In this document: positions 1-12,300 of the stretch, in pieces
Position numbering within the stretch: position 1 is the first letter of the stretch
How the letters are laid out: every line of letters begins with the position of its first letter
NCBI RefSeq assembly: GCF_022682495.2
Contig: NC_071396.1
Span: 18,845,735-18,909,734 of the forward strand
Origin: Desmodus rotundus
Lineage: Eukaryota; Chordata; Mammalia; Chiroptera; Phyllostomidae
Length of the DNA stretch: 64,000 bases
Direction: 5' to 3'
Made by a program: the position numbers and the translations under genes
The notes under the pieces: generated by a model
Database searches by the model: none
The model's input: only the letters and a program-made list of their open reading frames with translations
Told to the model about the DNA's origin: nothing

Positions 1-98
1 ACTCAGATTCTGTTTATTAGGGGGTGAGTAAAACTGTAAAAGAGGGGTAAGAGGAGTTTTCTTGCAATGAATTGTTAAATGAACTGGCCTTTTCCTAG

Positions 99-315
99 GA
101 TGCACTGGCCTGGAAGAGCTGCTTGGAATCGATCCTTCCTTTGAGCAGTTTGAAGCCCCGCTGTTCAGCCAGCTGGCAAAAACCTTGGAGCGCAGCGTTC
201 AGACCAAAGCCGTGAACAAACAGCTGGATGAAAATATTTCATTATTCCTTATTCACCTGTCACCTTACTTCCTGCTGAAGCCAGCACAGAAGTGTCTGGA
301 GTGGTTGATACACAG
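99..315 (+). CDS. HEATR1: HEATR1 exon 1 of window (residues ~48-120)
   Basis: Acceptor tttcctag, donor gtagca. Encodes GLEELLGIDPSFEQF through CLEWLIH. It begins with the last two bases of a Gly codon, so at least one coding exon lies upstream; this is probably exon 3 of 45 by comparison with human. Confidence 0.97.
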
Positions 316-3300
316 GTAGCAAATGGAATTACAGGAATAATTATGGGCTAACAACTTTGATCTTTTTTAAAAAAATTAAGTAATGACAACATTTATCAAT
401 TTAAAGCTGAAAAATCAGGTAAGAGATTAACGTGATGCCTGGAGATGGGGTAAGAGGCACGATGAGTGTGCTCTTTTACCACCGAACTCGCTCATGTTCA
501 GAGTGAAACAGAGAACTGCTGGAGATCTTGAGGTCCAGCCTTGTTCCAAGACACTCATGTCACTTTGCCATTACCCGTTGTCACTGCGTATTTGGGGTAA
601 AGGGAATTACTAAATGTCTTTGTTGCCAGAATAACAAAATCACTGGTTTAGGAAGAGGGGACCAGTATCCTCTAAAATACCATAACTTGAGAAAAGCCAT
701 AATAGCTAATGTACTGTGGGGCCTGGTGTATAAATGTACTGACTGTTTAAGTACATCTGTACTTAACGCCCAAAAGGGTGAGCACTTTTCGTGCATTGTC
801 TCAGTAGTCACACCGCTCTTGTGGGGAGAGACTTGTACTGCCTTGTCACCATTTTGTAATGGAGAAAACTGAGGCATAGGAGGGTTAAGTTGCCTAAGTC
901 ACACACATTGTATGCTGAGATACGAGTTTGTTTCCAAGTCTGGTATTTCGTGCACTTCAGGGATTGTCTCAGTAAGTGTCTCAGTTTTATTTTCTCGCTT
1001 ATTATTAGCATCGCATCATAGTTTATACATCTTTGTTTACTCTTCTATATGTATGTTGTAAGAGAAGAAAGATTTCCAATTCATTAATTGGAGACGTTGT
1101 GGTAAGTGACAAAGTGACTTCCCTTTGGGGAGCAAGTGAGCATTGAGAAAACATAAGTGTAACTGGGGTCTTCTGATCATCAGAACATTAGCCTCAGAGA
1201 CAAAAAAGAATCAAGCCTGTAATACTCTCCTCTGTCTTCTAGCATTCATTTCCCCCCAGATAGACCAATTAATGTAAGGAGCACTTTCTGCACTGGTTCT
1301 GTACTTACAATACCTAGTCATGTAACGTTAAGGTTGATACAAAGATGACTAGGCTGCCCTTCATTAAAGGTGTATGCAGATTATTCCTCACCAAATGTCA
1401 TCTGTTACTGTTTTTATTATAAGGCTATCATTACACCACAGTAATGGTGAAACATTGGAAAAGCATAAGGGAATGTTTAAACTGGAACATCACAATGTAT
1501 GGATCTACATCATGAAATTAAAAATGAAGTTCTGTTTGTGATGATGAGATCTCCTAGACATATTTATTGTTTCACGAAAAAGGGAAATTGCACAATGACA
1601 TGTAGAGAATGATACGACTAGTGTTTCAGAACAGGGGGAGGAAAATGGGGGCGGAGATTGCGAGAAAAAAAAAGTTGATAAAACTGGAATGGAAGTGGAA
1701 TTTGGATTGGGCAGTAGTCACGATAATTTTTATCTCTATTTTTTACCATGAAAATGATGGATATAGTATTTAGGGGATTGAATACTTTTTTTTTAAAAAA
1801 AAGTACGTATGAAAAGAACTGTATCTTTTCTGAAGTTCCCAGAAGAGGAGTCTGCAAGGGTGCACTGCAGCAGAGCCAAGTGAACCCTCTGTAAGAACCT
1901 CCATCCGGCCCTGCGTCTCCGTCTCCTCTCCTTCGCCGGCTGAGGCTGACCACACTCTTCCTTCTTTCTCTGCATGAGAATTTATAAAACATATTCCCTA
2001 CTCCCCTATTTGGTCCCCTTTCATTTCTCCAAAATTTAAAAGTAGACTCTATTTCAGATATTCAGACAATACAGAAACGAGTTTAGTGCCTAAAGTAGTT
2101 GGGGAAAGCTTAGTGGACAAAGTAAGGTCTTGCCTAGTATAAAGCTGCACCTAAAACTAAAAACGGCAGAGTGGTGTGATACTCTGGGAAAGATACAGGT
2201 AAAAGGATGGGAGAGCTTAGACAGATAGGAGGGATCACTTGGCTGGGGAAATTAGGAAAAGCACCTTGGCAGAGGAGGCATTTGAGCTAGGTGTTGAAGG
2301 CTAGAAAGGATTTAATGTATGCGACAGAATTAATGAATCTGTCAGTTTTTTATTAGGATGGAGGGACCAATACAAAATTATGTGAAGTTCACGGTCAAAT
2401 TATATAGGGTTGTAATTTGATAATTTCTTTTTATTCAAAGAAAGTAATGTGTGTGTCTTTTTAGTTAGTGGTTTGGTTTTAGAATTATGATAATTAAGGA
2501 AGCTTGAAAGGTGCCCTGCGGAGCATGAGGAGGAGCTGAGCGCTGCTGCCTGTGGACCGAGCGCTGCTCTGTTGCTTTGACTGCAGTGATCCCACAGTTA
2601 CGTTGACGTGGTAATAGGTTAAGACAAAGTTGAAAGTCAGTGGGGTATAAATTTTGATATTGAATATTAAAAACATTGCTGCATAAGAATTGGCAGTACC
2701 CTGTTGTGTACTTTAGTACAAAGTAGAGGGCTTATGTTGAACTGCTGTGTGTCCTATAGTTATGGGGTGGTTTTTACTGATACTCTAAGTAGTTTTAGCT
2801 CATTGATAACATGATTGGGACATGTAAGAAAAAATTGTTAATTTTTTTCCTGTAAAATAAAAGACACATTTTTCATTTTCACCAAAACCTTTATTGATTT
2901 GGATATTTTGAGTACGTTGGCTGTCTCCCCACTACTGGCCAAAATAGTGGGTAGAGGCGACGGGTGCTGCTAAACATCTTCCAATGCATAAGACAGCCCC
3001 GCAGCAAAGAATTATTTGGCAAAATACACCAAGAAACTTTGCAAACCACTTTTGACACATTTGATCAGTAACAGCATCCTGTCCATACACTGCACAAACC
3101 TTTTTTTGTGATTCGGTTGCGTTTTTACGTTTCTTGAAATAAGAAAGCATAATACGCTGAAAATGTTGCGTATCTTCTTCTATCTTCAGTATTGAAATGG
3201 CTACACAAAAATTCACCAATTTTGATGTTTCTTTAAAAAATGCACAGTGATGTGATAGCTGTCACACCGCAGTCTAACAAAATTGTTTGGAGTGAAGTTA

Positions 3301-6300
3301 AAGACAGCTAGGCACTGCTGCAGCCATTGCGCAAAAAAAAAAAAAAAAAAAAAAAACAGATTTTTGGGCCAGCTCAATGAATGCTTGTGAAGTTTGTGTC
3401 AATTTGCATGCTTTGCTTTTTCCCCCAGGTTCCACATCCATCTTTATAATCAAGATAGCCTCATTGCTTGTGTTCTGCCATACCACGAGACAAGAATATT
3501 TGTGCGGGTTATACAGCTTCTGAAAATTAATAACTCAAAGCACAAGTGGTTCTGGTTGTTGCCAGTTAAGGTATGACTGTTGAATGACACATATCTATAA
3601 TCATTACAGATCTCAATTAATATATATAGTTTGGAAAAAATGAAGACAGTGCTTCCAAGGGTAGTCCCAAGTATTACCTCCATCACTTTTATTTCCTGAC
3701 TTCTAGTTTAAACCATTATGGGTAACAGCTGGATTTTATTTATACCTGATAATCAAGCTGGGCAATTTACACATATTATCTAGGGCTTTCATCATAAAAC
3801 TCCATTTTTTTCAGATAAGGACAGGATCTAAGAATTAAATTACTTGCCAGAGTTAACATAACTATAAAGTGGCGGAGTTGGGATTTGAATTCAAATCCGA
3901 TTTTAAAGCTTATGTCTTTCCACTATTTTATACTGTCTGGTATTTTAAATTTTGGAATTGAAGTGCTTAAAAAATGTTGGAGGTGAAGAAAAGCAGGAAA
4001 TACTTAATGAAAATTAAAAGGATAAGGAAGACTCGAAGGACTTTGGGAATTACTAAAGGAAGATGCTAGGAATTAATTTACGGGTGGACAAAAAGATGGT
4101 TGCGTTATAGGATGGGTTTGACTAAGATCAGGTGGTATGATTTGGTAGTAAAACAGCTGACTTGCCATTATCGTTTTGTAACATACAGCAGAGGAAAGTG
4201 GATGTGTGTCAGGAATTTCACTGAATTTTGGGTGTAGCGATTCAAGCTAGGAGGAGGGCAGATGGGGACCATAGTGGGCAGAGTTAACTGTGGGTTGTGA
4301 CAGGTCGATGACCTGAATTATTAATAAGAAAGGAATGGGAGATTTTAAGGAGGAGAATTTAGGAGTTTGAATATAAAGCACTTAAACTGTATGTTCAACA
4401 AGAAAAGGCCAGCCTATGATGAAGCTTCTTACCAACTACTCGACATTCACGCGGCTGACCTGAAGGTCATTTTCCCCTGGCCTGCACACAGACCTGCTGC
4501 CCTCTAGTCGTATTTGTTTCCGGTCTCCAGACCCCCGGCACCTGTTAAAGTTTGCTTCACATTCTCCGTGGTACTAATACTCACCATGCACATGGCTAGG
4601 TGGTGGGAATAGCAGTATAAGGGGGCCAGTTCCTAGAGTTATTTATTGCTAGAGATACTGTAAAGCAGTGATAAAGCAGCCCGTATCCACATGGGCTCAA
4701 AAACCAAAGCTAGCCGGCAGGGTTACTAAGAATCTAGAGAATTTTCAGATTTAGGTAAGTGCACATCAAGATGCCACTTGTGATGATAAATAGGCATTTT
4801 TCATTGCGTGCCACCACCCTCATTGCTGACACTGTCTTCTGAATTTCTAGGGTGTGCACAATTTTAGGTGTTAACCTCGTCTCTGCCACCCACCAGTTGT
4901 CAGGAGAGACTGTATTTCGTATGTATGAACAGCAGCAATGTAGAGCTGCTGCCGAGGTGGGTGCTTTGAAAGTACTGACCCATCGATGCCTGTGCTTTCC
5001 GTCTTTGACAGCAATCTGGAGTGCCCTTAGCCCGGGGGACCTTGATCACCCACTGCTACAGAGATCTCGGGTTCATGGATTTCATTTGTAGCCTGGTAAC
5101 GAAATCTGTGAAGGTGAGTAGTGCGTTGTTTTGTGAATGTGCAGTCCCTCTAGAAGACGGCTTGCTCTGAGTGGAGAAGACTCACCGGCCCTTCCCTGGT
5201 CACAGCAGCACTGCAGGAGGGTGGCGAAGTGAGCGGAGCCTGAGCGGCAGGATCAGTCTCTGATCACCAAAGGTGTTTTCTGCTGCACAGAACTGAGTCA
5301 GTCCTTGCGGGATTCCATTTGTAGTGATTGTTCAAACAGTTTAAAAAGACAGTCTAAAAATATCAAGAAGATCGTTCATTCAGTCTTGCCATCTGTAATT
5401 GAACCATTGAGTTTGTGTATTCATGTTGCAAATGGTAAAAATGAAAACGTCAGCCTGAGGTCATTGAGGAGAACTGCCAATATTTTTATGCTTTTATTAA
5501 TTGGCTTTTGGCTCTTAAATGTGTCTTGTTTGTGCTTTTGTTCCAGGTTTTTGCTGAATATCCTGGGAGTTCGGCTCAGCTGAGGGTTCTCTTAACTTTC
5601 TATGCTTCTACCATCGTGTCTGCTTTGGTGGCTGCTGAGGACGTGTCGGACAATGTGGTTGCTAAGCTATTTCCGTATGTCCAAAAGGTTGGCTCTGCTC
5701 AAGTGTATAGTAGGTTACTTTGTACTTGAAGGAATGTCTTTGCTTTCAAAAATTTAACTTAGACATAAATGTTCAAAAATGGACGATTTATTTCAGATGG
5801 TTCATGAGATTTAATTTTTCAGTTAAAAAAATACTACTTTTTTCATCTTAAAAACTTATCAGAGTAGGATTTTAATTAGAGCTTCTTCAAGAATAAATGT
5901 TGGCTGGTTGTCTCCTAGATACATATGTCTTATTCTTGTGGGGGCGTTAAACAACAGAACTTTAGTCTCTCACAGTTCTGGAGGTTAGAGGCTTGAAGTC
6001 AGGGTGTCGGCAGGGGTGATTCCTGGGGAGGAGAGTTCCAAGCCCCTCTCCCAGTTTCCCTTGGCACTCCCTGCCTTGTAGTACAGCTCCGGCTTCTCCC
6101 CATCTTCAAGTGGGGGGTCTTCCCTTCCAGATCTCCATTAGCCATCCTGTCGCCTCACTGGAGAGAAAATGGGTTAGAGAATCTTTGGGGCACAGGCGCT
6201 CGTCGTCATTTTTGCACTGACTTCCGCTTCTCAGTGTTTCCTCTTCCAGTTGCCTTGGTGCCTGCCATGTCTCAGGTCCCCATGGATGTACCGCTGTGGC

Positions 6301-9300
6301 ATCCCACCAGTGTCCCGTGCTCATTGTCTTCACTCGGACACTGTTTCTGATTGGGGCCTCCCTCCCACCCTTTATATGGGAGGTGGCATATAAAAGAGGA
6401 GCTTGTTGGCTTCTGTTAAGATGTGTGGCAGATGTATGAGTGGGGGACCCCATGAGATCCTGTCTCTTGTCCGCGAGACTTGTCTCTTCTCTGTGTCCAC
6501 TCAGGAAAGGGGTCAGCATCTTGATTTTTTTACTTCGGAGGCATGTGCACTAAGCAGTATCACCTTCTGATTTATGGCATTTCTAATCGTCAAGGTAAAA
6601 TAACATTTTCAGTAGAATAATAATATAGTTCATTATTTTTCTTATCTTTAAAAAATGTTTAGGGACTGAAATCATCCTTACCAGATTACAGAGCTGCAAC
6701 ATACATGATAATATGTCAGATTTCTGTGAAAGTGACAATGGAAGATACCGTCGTCAATTCGTTGGCTTCGCAGATCATCAAAACGCTGACTAAAACTCCC
6801 TCTTTGATCAAGGATGGATTGGGCTGCTTGATAGTGCTCCTGCAGAGACAGAAGCCGGACAGTCTTGGCAAAAAGTACGTACAGTTAACTCGAGAAATGA
6901 TCTTTAGAGGTGAAGGAAATTATTTTGAATAATTTTTGAAGATAAATTGCCATATATCGTATAACTTGCCAAGTCAACACTTTACGTACTTGTTTCTTCA
7001 AAGGCCGTTTCCTCACTTGTGTAACGTGCCCGACCTCGTTACCATACTTCGCGGGATTTCGGAAACATACGACATCAGTCCTCTTCTGCGCTACATGCTT
7101 CCCCATCTGGTTGTCTCCATCATTAATCACGTGACAGGTGTGTGGCTTTACGTTTTGTGTCCAAACACTTGTTTTCTGTTACTTGATTCTCTTAAAATAG
7201 GAACCACACTCATGTTTATGTCTAAGATATTTAAAGTTTTTGCTAACCGATTGTTTTTGTGTAATTTGTTTATTTTTCTTATGTGAGAAACCTTTAGGGG
7301 GAAGAGCAGGTTGGTTGGAGAGAATCCTTGATATGCTCAGAATTCTGTTGTTTAAAAAATGTGTTCTTAAAGAGTCTCTGTAGGACAGGCTAAGGAATTA
7401 CTTTAAAAATAAGTTACTGAGTAAAACTTTCCCTTCTCATTTGATTAATTGATTGATTGATTAATTTTTTAGAGAGAGAGAGAAACATTGATTGGTTGTT
7501 CCACTTATCCATTCCTTGTTTGCTGCTTTTTTGTGCCCTGACCGGGGATCATTCCTACAACCTTAGTGTATCGGGACAGTGCTCTAACCAACTGAGCTAC
7601 CTGGCCAGGGCTTCCCTTTTTATTTATTCATTTAATTAATGAATTTTAGTGATTTCATTTACAATAAATATTCATTTGCTAACAAAAAGAGTTTTTCTCC
7701 CTTGAGTCATTGAAAATATAAGACCAAGAAAATCTCATGCATAAAAATCCAAAATGTTTTTTAAACCCAGAATTAATTAGAAAGTGTTGACTTGCATGAC
7801 ATGTATTTTATCCTTTAATAAATAGAGAAAGGTAAGGGAGAACTAGTTGGTCCTGTTGCTACTTGGATTCAGAAAGACATCTCTAAATATAAGTCAGTCT
7901 CTTAGAAAATAAGGTTTACTTAACCAAATCTTGGTTTAAGTAAGTTTCAGAAATGTGACAAGCATGAATGAAGGTTCGTTTCTCCTGTTCTGAGGGCGGT
8001 GAGGAATGTTACCCCAGTCTCTGCAGGCAGGGCCAAATTCTGGTTCCTGTGTGTACAGGAAGTCTGAGGTAGAAGGTGGCATCTCTGGGTCTGGGAAGAG
8101 GTGTTGGGACGAACGTTTAGCCTGCTTCCAGTGATACAGTCATCCCCCCTTTGGCTTTCTGCAGTGCAGTTGTTTGTGGTCAACTACAGTTCCAAAACAT
8201 TACCTGGAAAATCCCAGAAATGAGTAATTCATGAGTTTTACATTGTGTGTGGTTCTGAGTAGCTTGATGAAGTCTTGCCCTGTCCCTCTCTAGACCTGGT
8301 TTGTTCCTTTGTCCAGTGTCTCCACACTGTGGACACTGACCCGCCTATTAGTCACTTGGTTAACTCCTTGGTCATCAGATCAGCTGTCTCAGTAGCACCA
8401 TGCTAGTGGTCAAGTCACCTTATTTCACCTAACAGCACTGGGGAGCGTAAGAGCAGGGAGGCCAGGGATTCAGACTTGTAAGGCATTTTATCCTCTCCAT
8501 CACAGAAAGAAAAGTGAGTAAGGACAGAGAGATATTTCGAGAGAGAGAAAGAGACCACGTTTACGTACCTCATTACTGTATATCATTAAAATTGTTTTAT
8601 TTTACTTTTAGTTACTGTCGTTGATCTCTTTCTGTGCCTAACTTACAAATTAAACTTTATCGCGGGTATGTATGTACAGGGAAAACCACAGAATACATAG
8701 TGTCGGTACAGTCCAAGGTTTCAGGAATCCCCATGGATGGGGGGACAGTTGTAGGAGATCTTGGTTCAGGTCCCAACTTAACCACTCATAATGTGACCTG
8801 GGGGAAGCCATATTTTTTAGGCATGATCATACTGGTTTTTGTAAATACAGAGAATTTCAGGTAAAGGATAAATTAGGGTAATATATACAAAAATGCTTTG
8901 AGAAATATAAATGACTAGGTGAAATACACTTTTGAAATAGGTTTTAAAAACAAGATTTAGTGTATACATTTTAAAGTTATTCCTGTATTGCTATTATAAG
9001 TAAATTTAATAGTTTAAGCATGCAAAAATTATTTCCCCAGTCAATTTTAATTTGTTGTCTGTACTAAGGGGAAGAAGCTGAAGGGGCAGATGGTGAAATC
9101 TACAGGAAACACTTGGAAGGTATACTTACACATATATCACTGAAGAACAACTTAGACCATTTGTTGGCTAGGTAAGTGGTTATTTTTAACTTGCTTTTGT
9201 TTTGCGATTTTGTGACTTAGTATACTATTCAGGGTTTTTCAGTATCTGTTTATATTTCTCACTTTGTCCATATCAATTTGTTGATTGTAAGTACTTAGTA

Positions 9301-12300
9301 ATTGTGACAATAGAAAAAGTAATTTCTCTTGCTTGTCTTTAGCACTTGTACATGATCATGGACAGTTCATAGTTCATAGTTAAGCTGAATTTGGGTTATA
9401 GCTGCATGTGATTCGTGACTGTTCAGATTCCTAATAACAGGTGGACCAAAAGGCCCGAAACAATACCTCACAGTTGAGGTATTGAGGGTTGGCATAAAGT
9501 GAAGATTATTTCTTCCTTTTTCTGTAAAAATAGTTTAGTCGCGCATTTTCTTTTCTTGCTTAAAAGGCAGCTTGCTAGAGTGCAGAGAAGGTAGACATCG
9601 CAGTCCGACGTGGCCTTGCGTCTGCCCCTGTCATTTCCAGGGGAGGGCAGTGGGACGTTCTGCAGGCTGGTGGCTTAGGCATAGGCGTGCCCTTGTGTGG
9701 CGTTGGGTGGGTGCCTGTGTGCTGGTGTGTCATCATTCGTGCCTCTTGCTCTCAGGCGTGGCTTGTGAACAGAAGGGGCTGCACATGTGAAGTAGTTGAG
9801 GGTGTGGGCTCTGGAGTCAGCTGGAGCCAGAACTCCTGCTCATCTCTGCCTGGCCCAGTGGGGCTCACCGGCGCAGTGGTGGTTTCTGGTCTCCTTTGAC
9901 CTCTGGTAGATTATAAGACTTTTTTTTTTTTTTTTAATTTTATTTATTTTTAGGGACAGGGGAAGGAAGGGAGAAAGAGAGGGAGAGAAATCTCGATACA
10001 TGAGAGAAACACCAATCGGGTTGCCTCTCCCACGCCCCTAACCCGGGAGGAACCCACAACCCAGATATACGCCCTGACCAGGAATTGAACTGGTGACCTG
10101 TCAATTGGCTGGACAACACCCAACCCACTGAACCATCCCAGTCAGGGTCAGATTATAAGACTTCGTAGCCCTACTGTTGTGTATGTTTAAAATAAGTATA
10201 ATTTTCTATCTTGGAGTGGTATGAGAGAGATAATATTCCTAAACCACCCAGAACATGATAGGTACTCAATAAACAGGTACTCTCATCTGGGGATACTGGT
10301 TTTGTTTTGCAGCCTTCTTTTCGAAGAGTATATTTCATATAATTCACAGGAAGAAATCGATCCTAATAAAGTATCTTTGCTTAATGAACAGTTTCTTCCA
10401 CTTATCAGACTTTTAGAAAACAAGTAAGTGGTGTGTTTGTGTCTTGTTTTGTTAATCTGTACCTCTTGTTTTAATTTAATACAGTAAATGAATTGTAAAG
10501 AGACTCCTTTTTTTTCCCTTTCAGGAAAGGCCAGGTATAAGATTTAAATGTATTTGAAATATAAGAGGAATTAGGGGTTGCATGGGAACTGTGGAGAGTA
10601 ATGTTTTTATAGATTTTTGTTGTTGTAATAGATGACTGGTAACTGTTGGTCAATATCACTTATTTTACATATTATACTGTTAAAATATTGGTCTCAGTCT
10701 CAGTAGCTTTTTAAATTTTATTTATGTCTTCTATACATGTAGGGTATATGTGGTTAGTAACTTTGTATAACTTTCTATGTGGATTAACTCTTTGAATTCT
10801 TCCCAGATATCCCAGGACATTAGATGTTGTCTTAGAGGAACACCTAAAGCAAATTACAGACCTAAAAAAGCAAGAGCTTTTTCACCAATTTATCTCTCTT
10901 TCTACAAGTGGAGGAAAGTATCAGGTAAGTTTTTCTTCAGAGGAGTTAAGACAATTTGTAGTATATTTATGTGCTTATTTGAAGAACTCTGGAAGGAAAT
11001 TTTTGCTACATCACTCCTCTCTTTGGAGTGTGTATTTCTTTTTTTTTTTTAATTTTTAAAAAATTGATTTCAGAGGAAAAAAGCAAGTAGGGGGAGAGGG
11101 AGAGAGAAACATCTATTTGTTGTTCCACTCGTTTATGCATTCATTGGCTGATTCTTGTATGTGCCCTGATCCGAGATCAAACCCACAACCTTGACGCCTC
11201 AGGACAACACTCCAACCAACTGAGCTACCCGGCCACGGCTCTTTGGCCTGTGTTATGAAGAGATGAGATTAAACACAGTTTTGCCTAGTTATCTGAGATA
11301 AGGCCACGAGGCAGGGATTGGATGCCTGGCAAAAGGAACAGGAGTTTATGTAATTGTGAATATGGTACTTATTCCAGGAAAACTATTGTTTGGAAATTCT
11401 GCTTATGACATTCATTAGCAGTCACTGAAAGGTGGCCTCACTCAGGTTGGTGGTGTCCTTACCTTTCTCTTCACCTTCCAGTGTGTGCCACCAACCATGG
11501 GGGGCCGTTTTAAGTCACCAATTAGAAAAAAGACATGGATTTTTACTTCATGATCATGTTAGAACTTTAGAAATTTTCTGATGATTCACCCTTAATCTTT
11601 ATACTAGAAGTTAGACATCTCAGCAGTTCTTATAAATTAGCCTTGAAAATAAGTATAATGAAGAGACGTGCGATTATTGGTTTTTTCTTTCCTAATGACA
11701 CTTTGTCTTTAATTTAATGGTGTTTCATTTCCCAACCTGAGCGTGGTGTATGGATTTCCTTCGTCTAATTAGGTCAGTGAGTAGGTTGTTACTAATCCAA
11801 GTGTCACCATTGTATCCTTTAAAGGAACTGCATTCTGTTTTCAGTGATCCGTGTCTTAGAATTTTAACTTGCATTAAGGTGCTAATATAGTGATTTACCT
11901 CAAATACTTTTCACTTTGGAATCATGTCTATAAAGTATACAAAATTACTTTATAGAATTACTAAATTAAACCTACATATAGACACAGTTACCCAGGAAAT
12001 CACAGTATGAACAATACAGATTTTTTTCATCTAACTCAAGACCGTCTTCTGGGACAAAGATCAGTTTACTTTTTGGTTTCTGAAATTAGACAGTTGCTAC
12101 TGAATGTGTTTGGCAGATTGAGGTGGTTTTCTCTGGGTTTTATTCTTGATCATATGCTGCTCAAATTTAGTCGTGAAATCATTTGGTAATTGTGATGAAT
12201 CCTATAGTTTTTAGCAGATTCTGATACATCCTTGATGCTCAGTCTGAATCATCCACTTGCACCTGTGAGACTTCTGGCCGTTAATCATCTGAAAAATATC

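Larger units (their letters stand above)
316..3428 (+). other. HEATR1 intron after window exon 1
   Basis: A 3.1-kb AT-rich intron. It contains a MIR fragment near 845-955, a mariner/MER20-like composite at 2855-3330 and a run of 24 A at 3333-3356. The rest (about 960-2850) shows no gene or repeat that I can name. A piece near 2200-2310 (tttgagctaggtgttgaaggct) resembles an ancient dispersed repeat. Confidence 0.7.

Noticed and set aside
2932..3219. Short protein gene on the minus strand
   Set aside because: The frame is a mariner transposase N-terminal relic fused to unrelated repeat sequence.
12208..12216. Alternative acceptor six bases downstream (tttttag) for window exon 10
   Set aside because: Using it would remove the conserved Phe-Leu that follow KYQ in the family; the upstream acceptor keeps the alignment.
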